Source: Primulina eburnea (lineage: Eukaryota > Streptophyta > Magnoliopsida > Lamiales > Gesneriaceae). From it: 64,000 nucleotides of DNA. Position numbers and translations under genes: made by a program. Below are positions 22,734 to 35,097 of the stretch, piece after piece. Below the pieces are notes generated by a model. That model was not told the origin of the DNA and searched no databases. It was given only the letters and a program-made list of their open reading frames with translations. Where the stretch lies: NCBI RefSeq assembly GCF_022965805.1, contig NC_133105.1, forward strand, positions 26,883,208 to 26,947,207, given 5' to 3'. Position 1 is the stretch's first letter. The number at the start of each line of letters is the position of its first letter.

Positions 22734-23234
22734 AAAATCATATGAAGGGTCTCTCTCTCATTATGACTGACACTAGCGTCTGAAGAAGTTTTTTGTCAAA
22801 TCTACTGCTGGTTCATCTCCCAAGATTCATTTTAATCCACATGTTTAGGGGAAACAATGATTAAGTCATTAACTAAATAGACTTCTCAACCGCTTCCTCC
22901 CTAATCACATTATTCACCCGGTTCATTTTTTGGGGCACATTACTTCCACGTCATTTCGTACAAATTACTCAAACTCTTTGACTGCCTCTGATTGACGTGA
23001 CAATTATCTTTTTGAAATTTGAAATCAATGATTTTACCGCCGCCTAATTTTTTTATGCATTCAAAAATTCCTCCACTAACAGTCTTCCACGTGGACTTAC
23101 TTGTGATTATCTGAACCGAAAATACGTATTCAAAATTTGCAGCATTCTTAATTTTATCTTGCTATTATCACACAATTGCGTTCAAAGCTCATCTTTCAGG
23201 AGTTTATCTCGATCTTTCTCTGTCAATCAAGATT

Positions 23235-25712
23235 ATGGCTGCCTCCATTGTCAAAACACAGTTGTTATTAACTTCGCATTAGTGTTTGCCATGCCCAACA
23301 AGCCTATGCAAGCCATGTTTCGTACGATAGCACATTCTGGGTTTCGTCCTTTTCTAGGTTGCAGTTACAATTACTCTTACACGTTATTAAAGGATTATGT
23401 GACTCTGCATACATGAAGAACAGAGAAATTATTTGTGCTGTTCAAAACAAAAACCTCCAATTCACCCAGAAGATGTTTGATGATTTGTTCAGCTTACCCA
23501 CGACTGGAATTACTGATTTCTCCACACTACCAGAAGGAAATACTGACATTTGGCGTAGCACCTTCTCAATCACACTCTCCGATTTCACCTCCAACCTGTC
23601 AAAAATGCGATTTAAAGATCGAATTCAGATTGTTGGCTGATATTGTGGCAAAAGGACTTTTCGCCAAGGCTGGTGCATATGACAAGATAACTTTAGAAAA
23701 ATTTCTTGTTATGGCCACAATCTCATCTAAAATGCAGATCAACTGGTCTAATATTCTATTGAAGACACTGGTAATTATGATCAAGAAAGGAAAACCAATC
23801 GCAAGACTTTGCGGTTCAAATCTACCACATGCTGATTGATGCAGGGGTTAAACCGGTTGATATGACTGAAGTTGGAAAGACCAAGTTGTTCAACTGGATA
23901 ACGGTTGAAAAATTCATCAAGAAAAATCAACCGGCTGATGAGGAAATAGTCTCCATCAAAACCGAGACTGGGGTAGAATTTGTGAAACAAAAGAAGAAAT
24001 CAAAGACTGTTTCCACTCCCAAAGAAACCAAGAGGAAGCTGATCCTAAAATAAATTTCCAATGATGAATCCAAGGACGACATTCCCGTCTCTCAGGTCTT
24101 CAAGAAGAAACGAACTGAAACATCAAAAATGGCGAAGATCAAACTGGTTAAACATCTTTCTGCACCACTAATTCCTGCACCGATCCCCACAGCCTCAATC
24201 AAAGAGCTAAAAGAAATTCAAATTACTGAAACAGAAATTGAGTCCTCTTACTCAGGAGTTCCTATTATTCTCTCCACAGACAAGGGTAAACAAGTCATGA
24301 TCGAAAATCCACCAAAAATCAATTCAGTACATACAGCCATAGTCCTCACCAGCGAACGTTTCAATGAGGCCGTTAAGAAGAAGAAGATGGAAAATTTTGA
24401 TCAATGGATTCAATATCGAACAGTTGTAACATTTGACTCATTGATTCAAACCGGTAAAATAAAAGCAGCTGCCAAACTTGAACGGTCCATCTTGGAATGG
24501 AGAGAAACATCTGATATTCAAACCGCTCTACGTCGTCGAGACTTTTTGGAACTTCAGATGCCTTATCACTTGCTACACATGTTGCTCTAATGCGACAGGA
24601 TCTTCACCTTCCAGCAGTTACAGAACAGAGTAAGCTCGACTCTATGTTGGAACTACATGAATACTCATGTTCTAAACAGCTCAAAGACACATCTACCATT
24701 CAGGATCAGTCATCTACATCATCCGGCACGAACACTAAGCCTTCATCACCAGGAATACTTACCAAACCTGCTCAACTGAATGAGAGGAGAGCACTGAACC
24801 TCCTTCTGAAAAGATCACGTCGGAGGACATTCCCAGTGCTGAACAATGCCATCAGATTGCTCTAGACCTTCTATCTGTTTCACAAACAATCTCTGACATT
24901 AATGCATCTGCTCAACCGCCTTCGGTTCATCCATCAGAAGCTCAAACTCTTTCTGTTGATGAGGTAGTGAAGTTTTTATTTTATTTTGATGAAGCTGCCA
25001 CATTTAAAGAGAAATCTGTTTCCCCTAAAGCCCCTCTCACTGATGATAATCCAACCATAATCCAACCGTTCTTCAAGAGCAGTTGATGACCTCTCCAAAA
25101 GAGCTGCAGGAAGTCGAGATGACCACTTCATCAATGCCTACACACTCTCCTCCACCTAGTCCTCCATCAGCAAAACCAGAGGAACCAGAAGTCATTGGCT
25201 CTAAACCCTCTGCTTCAACTGAAGATATTGACCAAATCATTGAGAACATAACGGCTGAACTACATGAGCCCGAGCCATCAAAATCTGCTGGTAAACTATC
25301 TTCCTCTCAACTAGTATCTTTCAAGAACAGGTTACTAACTGAAGAAGGTTAACCTGAAGAACAAGAATTTCTAGAAGAAAGTTGCCAACAGCAGATTCTG
25401 ACCAGACTAATCACTATGGATCAATTCATTCTGGCTCTCAATCGAAAACAATTTGATCTCAAGGAAGCATTTTCATCAATGAAGTCTGCTCTACGCAATG
25501 ATTTTTCCACCTTGAAAACAAGTGTTTCCCTCCAGAAAGAAAAACATAATTCTGCACACCTTAACACATGCCTTGGCCTATCGGAACAAATGACTCATCT
25601 TCAAACAAATCTAGAACAACGTATCGATGCCCAAGGTGCTCAGCTTGCAGATATTATGGAATTCCTTGTTCATGGTGATGTCAAAAAGGAGAAAGAGAGC
25701 GACAAAGGGTAA
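23235..25712 (+). pseudogene. Second (env-like) gene of the SIRE-type copia element, broken
   Basis: Downstream of pol a chain of sense frames begins at ATG 23235 (MAASIVKTQLLL). Fragments follow with QFTQKMFDDLFSLPTTG, ADIVAKGLFAKAGAYDKI and FLVMATISSKMQINWSNILL, then Lys-rich and Pro/Ser-rich parts and a predicted coiled coil (MTHLQTNLEQRIDAQG, about 25590-25640). I know the pattern from large plant SIRE-type elements and many plant hypothetical proteins. Calling it env-like follows usage; no membrane function can be read here. At least five frame breaks occur. Confidence 0.7.
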
Positions 25713-25934
25713 TTCAAGAAGCAGAATTATCTTTAATGAAAGAATTACGGGAGTGGAAAGAAAAGGAGGACATGGCCAAAGCAGGGGAACAAAGTTCAGA
25801 AGAAAAGAAACATTAAGTTGGTTATTTTTAAGATTGTAATTTCATTTACTTGATGAAATAAAATATTTTGTTCTTTTGTATCTCCTTAAAAATAATTGTG
25901 TTGTATAGCCTTGCAGCTGGGTTTTGTCATCACC

Positions 25935-25948
25935 AAAAAGGAGAAAAT
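25935..25948 (+). other. Copia polypurine tract
   Basis: AAAAAGGAGAAAAT precedes the LTR start TGTTAGAAAA, marking the 3' end of the internal region. Confidence 0.75.
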
Positions 25949-27536
25949 TGTTAGAAAATATTATTTACCCAAGAATTTTGGTGTATGACAAAATCAAGAC
26001 AGCTCGATGTAACATGTATTAGTTCAACCGCCCAGCTTCGAAACCGGCCAAAGCTCAAGAAGTCTAAACTACGTGAATTTCAGACCGCTGGCAAATTCAA
26101 TCTTCTAGATAAAAAGAAGCTTGGAAATGGATCATTAAAGAGAATTATTTATTGCTCAAAGACATTCTTTGACCGGCTCTACACATTCAAAGTATTACAC
26201 CGCCTCGAAGTCAACTTATCCTTTCACCAGTCCCAAGAATGATATGCATTTATGTCTCTATCCTAGAAAGGATGATCAAGTATAGACTTCATGATCTGAT
26301 GCTAAAAATAGTTACTAGAAAGGGAACTCCTCAAGAAAAGTTCTTCAGAACTATGCTGAGCAAAAGGAACATTAAATGTGTTTATTAAAGAACAATGAAT
26401 GCTCATAAATTCGACAGCAACATATTTGTTCAGAGGATCAGGTTAACGTTGCTTGTCTTTCCCGACAGTTAAGAAAATGGGCTATATCAACAGAGAAGTG
26501 TACTATCAGAAAACATCTCGATTCACGGTATGAAAGCAAGCAATAATGTTTCAGCTGGGAATCAAGATGTTTTCTGCTAGCACACTTCTCTTGATATAGC
26601 CCATTTTCTTAACGGTCAGGAAGGACAAGCAACGTTAACCTGATCCTTTGAACTAGATGTGTTGTTGTCGACTTTATGAGCATTAATTGTTCTTTAATAA
26701 ACGCATTTAACGTTCCTTTTGCTCAGCATAGTTCTGAAGCACTTTTCTTGAGGATTTCCCTTTCTAGTAACTGTAACGTCCCAGATTCGACGACTGTCCT
26801 CACTGTATCAAGACGAGTCTTTCCAGCGTGCTTATGTCTTCACTCACACGCACCCTAGGAACTTCTCAGGAGGTCACCCATCCAAAAATTGCCCTAAGTC
26901 AAGCACGCTTCACTTTGGAGTTCTTATGTGATGAGCTACCGAAAAAAGATGCACCTTCATGATATGAGTAGTACCAATCAAATCTTTTAAATCCTCTTCA
27001 ACTGTACAGTCCATTACATTGAACAGTCTCGTAATCCCTCTCCTTCCGGTGTAAGAACGGTTCATTCATGTTCCCTCAAACTAGAAGCCTGCCAGGAGCT
27101 GCTCATTGTCCGTGCCACCTCATGGCACCGGCGATCACCCCCCGCCTTCTTCGGCCCCGGGCCTCACAGTAACTAGTTTTTAGCATCAGAATATGAAGTC
27201 TATACTTGATCATCCTTTTCTGGATAGATACATAAATGCATATCATTCTTGGGACTGGTGAAAGGATAGGTTGACCTCGAGGCGGTGTAATACTTTGAAT
27301 GTGTAGAGCCGGTCAGAGAATGTCTTTGAGCAATAAATAGTTCTGTTTAATGATGTGTTTCCAAGATTCTTTTTATCCAGACGATTGAATTTGCCAGTGG
27401 TCTGAAATTCTCGCGGTTTAGACTTCTTGAGCTTTGGCCGGTTTCGAAGCTGGGCGGTTGAACTGATATCTGTTACATCGAGCTGTCTTGATTTTGTCAT
27501 ACAACAAAATTCTTGGGTAAATAATATTTTCTAACA
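25949..27536. repeat. 576-bp inverted repeat of copia LTR 5' portions
   Basis: The left arm (25949-26524) begins TGTTAGAAAATATT directly after the polypurine tract. The right arm (26559-27536, minus a 402-bp insertion) is its inverse and ends CTAACA. Each arm is 576 bp once the insertion is removed, with a 34-nt spacer. The arms differ at several percent of positions, so they are two LTR copies of one family in head-to-head order, not a fresh self-copy. The remainder of the LTR, known from 15299-15632, is absent. Confidence 0.88.
26772..27168 (-). mobile_element. Cassandra solo LTR with 5S-rRNA-like segment
   Basis: This 397-bp insertion starts TGTAACGTCCC and ends GGCCTCACA, and GTAAC flanks it on both sides (26767-26771, 27169-27173). 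Its middle (about 26845-26955) is, on the minus strand, recognisably 5S-rRNA-like. It includes AAGCGTGCTTGACTTAGGGC and GGATGGGTGACCTCCTGAGA, which cover the A-box and C-box regions of the 5S internal promoter. That combination defines the Cassandra family of TRIM elements. Only one LTR is present. It interrupts the right arm of the copia inverted repeat, so it is younger. Confidence 0.88.
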
Positions 27537-28338
27537 CCTTCAAGCCTAAATCATCGAAAATTCATATCCTTTAAACCATTCGACTCTCACTTACTGCTAA
27601 ACGAGTTCCACCAAATTTCTTAAAATTGCGACAATAATTCTTAATTCCCTCAAAAATTATCTAATTTGTCCTTAATTTTCTAAAATTTCATAATTAACCA
27701 TAAGTTCTTGGCGTTCATAATTCTATTTTATAGGTTTCTCGTAACATAAAGTTCAATAACCTTAAACTTATTAAACCCAAAATTAATTCTGTTAACCAAT
27801 CTTACATTCCCATTAATACTTAAAATATCAAATTATACATTTTATACTTCTAAAGACCGTCGTAGTCTTCGAATAATTAATCCTTATATGAAATCCTCAA
27901 AAATTTAATTCAACTAGTAACCATGAACCATCAATATTTTTCTTAGAAAACTACATGTCCCAAATGCATTCATAATCTTCAAGATTAACCTATGATCCAA
28001 AAAGTAAAACATCAGTACTACTAACCAAAAATCAATATAGACAAATCATTTCCAACATTTCCAAAATGCCCAATAGCAAAATTCTTATTCATGTCCAATT
28101 CTACCACAAAGCCAGCATGCATGAAAATCATATAACTTCTCATTTCATGTCGTAACATTAATAAAAAAGCATCTAATTTCAAAACAACGCGACAGAATAA
28201 CATGTACTGTAAAGCATATATCATGTAAACATGCAGGTGATAGAATTAAAAACATTTAAATCTTAAAAGCTTACAGACTTGAGACTTGAATACTGAGCGG
28301 CCGAAGCTGGCGGTGGCAAAACCCTATACAAGACCCTT
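27537..28338 (-). other. Leader region of truncated gypsy element D
   Basis: On the minus strand this follows the primer site of element D. It starts with a GC-moderate leader and a splice-donor-like GTAAGCTTTT at 28274, then becomes AT-rich without a gag frame. It is cut off at 27536 by the copia repeat. It may come from a non-autonomous or partly deleted member. Confidence 0.55.
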
Positions 28339-28350
28339 GCTCTGATACCA
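28339..28350 (-). other. Primer-binding site of element D (initiator tRNA-Met)
   Basis: On the minus strand TGGTATCAGAGC follows the LTR end at 28353 after 2 nt. Confidence 0.85.
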
Positions 28351-28352
28351 AC

Positions 28353-30740
28353 TGTAACGTCTACTAATTTTAAAAGTGCGGAAATATTTTATTTTATTTA
28401 TTATTTTTTATAAAGCTTGCATTCCTAAATAACATTTAAAATTATCGTATTTTAACTAACAATAAAATAGCGTAGTTTAAAATAACCAACACCATCCAAG
28501 GTCAAACGTAAACATGTACGAGTAAAAACGTAATATCATCAATGTATAAAAATGTTTAGCTCATCCCAAAACTCATAAATCAAATGTTGAAAAACATGCG
28601 GTCCTCTGGTCATGTCACCGCACCATGGCTGCCTGCTCAGAGTTCAGCGCCTCCAGTCCTCTCATCATCAAGCTCACCTGCATCACACACTGCTTAGTGA
28701 GTCTAAAAACTCAACTCACCTATACCAAGAATAACAAGTACATATACATAGCACATAGCAGTGAAAAATATCATACTCAACATATCTTTCATGAACATAA
28801 AAGCATAACGTAAACGTGATGTGTAAAATCATATCATGTCAAATCATGTCATCTCGTGTCATCATTTACGTATACATTTTATTTTTAATTGAATTCAGTT
28901 CATTAGTTGTGCTTTTCGTATCAGCTCTATCGATGGATCCATCTACATATAACCACGGTACCGAGAGGCGGGGACATCAGTGACAGCATTACCTGTCCAC
29001 TGAGTCTTGACCTAGGCTCATCATATCTCATGCCATCATGTACATATACATCATCAGTCACAACAAATTCTCATCCTTCAAAAATAACATCATATTCACC
29101 ACTTAATAAAACATGCATATACGTAACTTTTCTTTTAAACCAAGCATGCGACGTATTTATCATAATTGCGTAAAAATCATAAAATGAATCATAAACATTT
29201 AAAATATCATAAATTTGTGCTCAGAGCGCTGTCTTGACCAAAATCTCACCTCGGGTACTAAATGATCATTTTGCCCCTACACCCCGAAAATTATCGTTTC
29301 ACCCCTGGACCTCTAAAATTGATTCAATGCTTATCAAACTCCTTAAAATGTCCCAAAACATTTTTAAAAGTGTCCCTAGACGTAACTTCGAGCAAAATTC
29401 TGAACTTAAATGATTCGTTTTAAAACTTGGACCGAGGTCTCGGAAAGTAACATAATATTTTAGCCCTTCTTATTTGCACTCCATTACCCTCACCTACCAA
29501 AAAACTCAGGTCCTAGCATCATTTCTTCAAATTGTTCTCCATGGGGTTGGATCATCGGCCCTGGTGATGCACTGTTACTAACATCTAGGAACCGAGAATC
29601 ACCCACAAGGCCCTACCGAGACCAACTCATCTCTCCATAGATCGATCGCTCGTTCCCTTGTTTCCAGCATGGTTCGAACCATTCCAGACCCTGACTCAAA
29701 CCAACCAGGGTTGGAGGAGGCCCTCCCGCAGCTGAACCATGGGAAACATGATCGAGCACCCCATCTCGCACAACCCACCAAAATCCGATCGGCCCCCCTC
29801 CAACTCACCGATCTCGACCCAGCTGCACACACCAGCACCTAAGCCTAATAAATCACGATCTGTACAGCCCCTTGCCATCCTATTATAGCAGCCCCTTGCA
29901 CCAAAATTCAGAAAGCGTAACAATAAAAGAAATGCATGCCATGAATAAAAAAAAACGAAAATCATCCATGCTCTCGGTTAGATCGAGAATAATTCATGCA
30001 TAATACATACACATCAGATACATATCACGTTAATGATGCAGAAAAAAGGCTACAAAGCGTGCTTGATGATTGTTTTGTGCACAAACTCGAAGGAATGCAC
30101 ACCTGACGTGGAAGAGATCTTGAGTTTGAGGAAAAAGAAACAATCGAATTGTCATTGTTGATGCACCCACGAGGAGGCTACTGAGTGGAGGGGTGGGCGG
30201 CTGAGTGGAGAGGGAGTTACGTTTATGTTAAATGAGTTTTATGGTTAATTAGTAATAGTTAAATAGTTGGCAACTAGATTAAAAGGGCCCTAATTGCTAA
30301 TTAAAACTTTTTTATAAAAAAGATTTTAGACCCAACAATCTTAAAGTAGGCTCAATAAATCCAAACACATTCCTGGAAAATATTTCGTGTAGTAAAGTTT
30401 TTGAAAATATTAGCCGAAACCTCAAAAAGTTCCTCGATTTGATAAAATCTACGTACCGTTAAAAATTAAAATTCTTCGGTAAAAATACCCAATAAATCCC
30501 ATTTTTAAAAAATACACTTAAAAACATATTAAAATAATTAATAAAAATTAATCGTGTAATAAAATAATTTTCTTAAAAATTCTCCGGTCTTCGTTCCTCG
30601 TTTGAGCGTGAAATGTAACTAGAATCCTGATGCATGAACTTTAATAAACCAAGAATTAAAACCACTTATTTATGTTAAAATCATTAATTTAATGCATAAA
30701 AATAAATTAACTAAAATACATAAGAAATTGGTAACTTGCA
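28353..30740 (-). repeat. 5' LTR of gypsy element D
   Basis: Read on the minus strand it ends AGTAGACGTTACA before the primer site. It contains a decayed version of the LTR core shared with elements A and E: GATGTCCCCGCCTCTC near 28980 and GAGTTTTTAGACTCACTAAG near 28700. A splice-donor-like GCAGGTGAG lies near 28675. The 5' start near 30740 is approximate. It joins SIRE-type sequence there. Confidence 0.75.
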
Positions 30741-31375
30741 TGCATGTGGCTTATGAGTCCACTTTGAGTCAGCTCGACTAGTTAGCGAACAAAAAGATCA
30801 AGTCAAAGGCAAATTAGCCGCTCTTCTGCCAAAAGAGACTCAAGACAGATGCAACATTCAAATAATTCAAGGCGATCAATTGTCGGTATATCCAGTTCCA
30901 GCATGTATAAACTGACTGATATTTGATGTTATTTCCTTTACAATATGGAGCACTTAAATGTATAAAAGGAATGTATTTTTTTATTAAATAAATATTACTT
31001 TATCCAGTTAGTTTCTATGTAACTGAATTGCTATTTTCATATGTGTTGTCTAAACTGCTTGAATGTTAAATGATACTAAAACTCATTGTTAAAATTGCAT
31101 ATTTAATTATATTTTTAGGGGGAGTTTTTATTCCAGTTCTTAAGGGGGAGTCTTTCTTTAAAATTATCCCTCGAGCTGAAAAATGTTTTAAATTCATTTT
31201 AAACTCGTTTTAAAATTCAATTCTTGAGGGAGAGCTTTCTTATCCCTCGAACTGAATTTTTTTAATCGTTTTAAGTTTTTTTGATTCTCTCAAAGGGGGA
31301 GAATCAGTTAAATTTTTCATTTTTTTTAAATCTCTTTAATTGTTCAAGTTTTGTGATCATCAAAAAAGGAGAGAT
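30741..31375 (+). other. 3' internal remnant of a second SIRE-type copia element
   Basis: Short coding-like scraps near 30760-30870 are followed by repeated purine-rich blocks (AGGGGGAG at about 31118, 31143, 31228 and 31294). The polypurine tract CAAAAAAGGAGAGAT ends at 31375. Stepwise GGGGGAG blocks before the 3' LTR are typical of SIRE-type elements. Confidence 0.65.
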
Positions 31376-32700
31376 TGTTGAAATATTTCATGTTCGCGAT
31401 CTTGCTTGATTTTGATGTTAACAAAACTTGTTATTTTGTTACTAATAAACTTACCTAAGTGTGCAGCTAGCTGAACGTAACTGAAGCTATAGAAGAATGC
31501 TTACTGAAAGTTTCAACTGAATGAACGAACTGAACCAGTTCAACTGATTGTCCAGCTGATAGGTGGTTCAGTGCAGAAGACCTTAAGAAGCCTGGCCAGC
31601 TGATGAAGAGTTCAACTGATGAAGAGCCAGCTGACCAGTTCAACTGAAAGAGTGAAATCAATTTAGTTGACGAGTAAGCTGATTTCACCAGCCCAACTAA
31701 AGATCAGTTCAGATAACCAGTTCAGAGCATCAGTTGGAACCAATCAGTTGCATAACACGACAAGCTTATTCTATGGAATCTAGTTGTGCATAAAGGTACA
31801 AAAGCAATTGTCCAGTCAAAGAACAATAATAGACGTTGCATCCATGTTTAAAGCCAAAAACGTTCCAGAATGGCTGTCGGAAAGTACAGACATATTTCTA
31901 GGAACAGATTCAAAATACAACGGATACAATAATTGTGTCTCACTATATGATCAAACTTCGTGCCTATAAATAGAAGATGAAGATCAATGAAGAATACATA
32001 GAACAACAAGTGTGTGAAGAAGAAGGGCACGTTAAAAGCCTTATCAGCTTACAAGAAGCAATCAACCCAGTTGTGAGGAAAGACTTCAACGTGTTATCAT
32101 CTTAATATAGAAGCCTTTTTCCCTCCGTGTGTGAGAAAACCTTCCCAGTGTATTCATTGTTCAGTTCTCGCACACACTCACACACTATCACTCACATATA
32201 TCAGAGAGTGGAGCTTAAAAGATCAGTTGAGTGATTCTTGTAGAAAGACGTAAAACTTGTGTATGTAGTCTTTGACACACAGACGTTAAACAATTTTTTG
32301 GCTGGAAGGTATTCCCTTCAGTCTAGATTAGGAGTTCAGTTAGGCGGTAAAATAAGTCCTAAGCTGAGTGGGTTTGTACAAGGTCTTGTATAAATCAAAG
32401 TCTTTTATACACTAATCGAGGAGTTAGAAGGGGTGACGTAGGAGCAGTTGAAGTCTTCGAACATCAATAAACATATCTTTTGTTATTTCTGTTTAACTGC
32501 TTATTCTGTTTTTAACTGATTTGATCAGTTCAGCTAATATCAAAACTGATCCCATGTAATTTTCAAAATGATTAGCTTTCTTAATGAAAGATTATTTCGA
32601 GTATTTTCTGCTTGGTTTGTAACCAAACTTGATTTAATTAATCGGTGATTTCATTCTTAGAACACGATTTATTGCAGCTCATTGAGAATATTGTGTTTAA
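31376..32700 (+). repeat. 3' LTR of the second SIRE-type element
   Basis: The LTR begins TGTTGAAATATTTC after the purine tract. It contains many CAGTTGA/CAGCTGA motifs (31470-31760), a plausible TATA region near 31965 (CCTATAAATAGAAG) and GGGGTGACGTAGGAG near 32425, which it shares with the other copia LTR at 15343. The 3' end is not resolved and may lie between 32690 and 32760. Confidence 0.7.
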
Positions 32701-32760
32701 AGCACCCTCGCAGGTGCCCAACCAATCTATCAACCGGTGTTGTTTGGTAGATGAGAGACT

Positions 32761-35020
32761 ATGTGTTAATGAATGATGAATTGATACACAAGGCGGCTTC
32801 GAATGGGTTGAATTGCGCTAGTATAAAGGTTATATTCTAATAATGAATCAAATAGTCCAGAATTGATTTAGACATATGAGATCCATAAAAATGTATTACC
32901 AAAATAATTTTAGGTATGAGCCTTTATAAAGAAGTCCCTAATCATAATATGTGTTCATATTATTTTAGAATCATAACATTTTTTTCCGAAAAGACTATAT
33001 AAAAACTAACAATACATAATAATCAAAATATGTTTATTTTAATTAAGTAATAAGAACAAATATGCAAAAAATAATCACTATAAAACAACTCGTTTTACAG
33101 TTTAAGAACTAAAAATATTAATCAAATTGTTCATTAATTTCATTCTCAATTGATAACATAGTCAATTCAATCAAAATTTTCTTGTGACATGATTGATCAG
33201 ATTTTTTTGTATAAGATTTAACTTTGAGAAACTTCATTTTGCACTAACTAATATCTATTTTTTTCAAGTAATTCACTATATCAATTATTGATTTTTCTTC
33301 TCTTAGTAATGAGAACTTTAAGAATGTCAACTCCGAAAATAAATCGTCCTCATTAATATCAGACAACACATATGAGTCAGAAAATGAGTTTTTATATTGG
33401 TCAAATTATATTACAGAATAATAAATTTAGGGAATGAAAAAGGTTTTTTTTTTATATTGGGCACAGGAAAAGAAATTTATATCGAATTTTTTTTTTTCAA
33501 AATACCTAGAAATAATAAATTTTATTGTTTGATATAGTGTGAGTGTTGTCCTTATGTTCTCATCAACTATCAACTATTCGGATGATCTTGTTATCATATG
33601 GTTTCAAAATTAATTAATAAAATCTTAAAAAATTAATTAAATGGCATTTAAACATTCTGATGATATAATAAAATTCATATCATATCCTTTATTATATTTT
33701 AGAATATTACATGGCTATTCACGTATCTAATTACCTTATCATAAATTCTATACGGACTAGGATTCCACACCTATAAATAAAAGACAGCTAACCCTGATAA
33801 ATGTACGTTTTTTTTTTACATGCTTTTCACATATTTCTTTTATGCGCAACTTCAATACATTTTCTATTGAATACTGATTTGAGTGTCAGAGTGGCTTCGT
33901 TTTCGGGTAGAGTCATCTCACCCTTTTCCTTTGATGCATAAAAACTTTTTGGGATCATTCGGTTCAGTTTATTGAAGAAATTGGTTTGTTGATTACCGGT
34001 TTGAGATATTTTATTGGGTGCGTTGCATTCGTTCTTATGCATGAATAGTTAGTTCCACGAGCTCATTTAAAAATAAATGGCTGTATAATGTTGTGAATAG
34101 TTTTATTGTCATATTGATTAGACGTGGTTAGTTTGTATCTCTATGGTATGATTGGTGGGGATGATAAAGTAAAAGATAGATTATTAAACTCATGTTTGTC
34201 TTATTTTTTATGGGCTCAATTAATCAACAAGTATGTGTAAAAAAAAAAAAAACCCTACTTGGTTGAGAAGACATCCTTTTGTTTTGGGCGGATTGACAAT
34301 CTACTTCCTAAAATATAACATAAATTAAAAATTTCTGCAAATATCATTATATATACCAAATTGTCATCAATACTAGTTTAGGATATTCTTGTCTCAACAA
34401 CAAAAAATGTAAAATTTATCACACTCATTAAAATCTTACCAAACAAAACATGCTTTATCACAACACATAATATATCATTACCTTGAGTTTTGTCATCAAT
34501 CCAATTAGTTATCAAATCCTACACACCAAACATACCTTGTGGGTTAGGTATTGTCCACATGAAAAAAATAAATTGATTCGTTGTCAAAGCCCATTGGGCC
34601 GGTAGATCCACTAATACAGTGTGGGCTGGTAGACCCACCCGCCCACCCCACTTTCTGATTCCAGCCCATTGGCAAAACAAAACAGAAATCTACACAATTC
34701 AAGAGAATATAAAGATCGTAGTTGGGAACACATCCCGATATTTTAAACTTATCTATTTCTTTCTTTCTATAATTCAATAAATATTACTTATTTTTTTGTT
34801 TCTTATTCTTCAATCTTTACTTCGAATTTTTTTTAAAATTTCAATTTTATAAAAACATATATTTTATTTAATTTATTCATACAATGTCAAAATATTATTC
34901 ATAAAATGTCAAAATATTAATTTTATTTTAAATATAAATAAGGTTGATCGTTAACCTATTATTTTTTATTTTTATATTCGTAAAATTTAAAACTATTTTT
35001 ATTTGATTATTATTTATTAA
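32761..35020. other. AT-rich intergenic DNA upstream of the SERINC gene
   Basis: About 2.2 kb have no recognisable gene or full element. They hold poly(T) and poly(A) runs (for example 33448-33458 and 34240-34251) and a CCTATAAATAAAAG stretch near 33770 that could be an old promoter. No open frame of convincing composition is present. Confidence 0.5.
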
Positions 35021-35029
35021 AAATATATA
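35021..35029 (+). promoter_or_regulatory. Possible TATA box of the SERINC gene
   Basis: AAATATATA lies 69 nt upstream of the start codon in AT-rich DNA. Because the whole flank is AT-rich, this is weak. Confidence 0.3.
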
Positions 35030-35097
35030 GGAAGCAGAATGTTCGAGGCCAAGATCCGATGTCTGTGTAGCTAGTTTCTTGCAACATCAGAAGAGAG

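Noticed and set aside
26845..26955. 5S rRNA gene
   Set aside because: Only part of the 5S sequence is similar, it is mutated, and it is bounded by TG...CA LTR ends with a 5-bp duplication, as in Cassandra.
29599..29965. Two overlapping frames of 79-89 codons
   Set aside because: They lie in the GC-rich middle of the element D LTR and match no family.
33750..34050. Possible short gene with CCTATAAATAAAAG upstream
   Set aside because: The following frames are short, on the wrong strand or AT-driven, and no homology is recognised.
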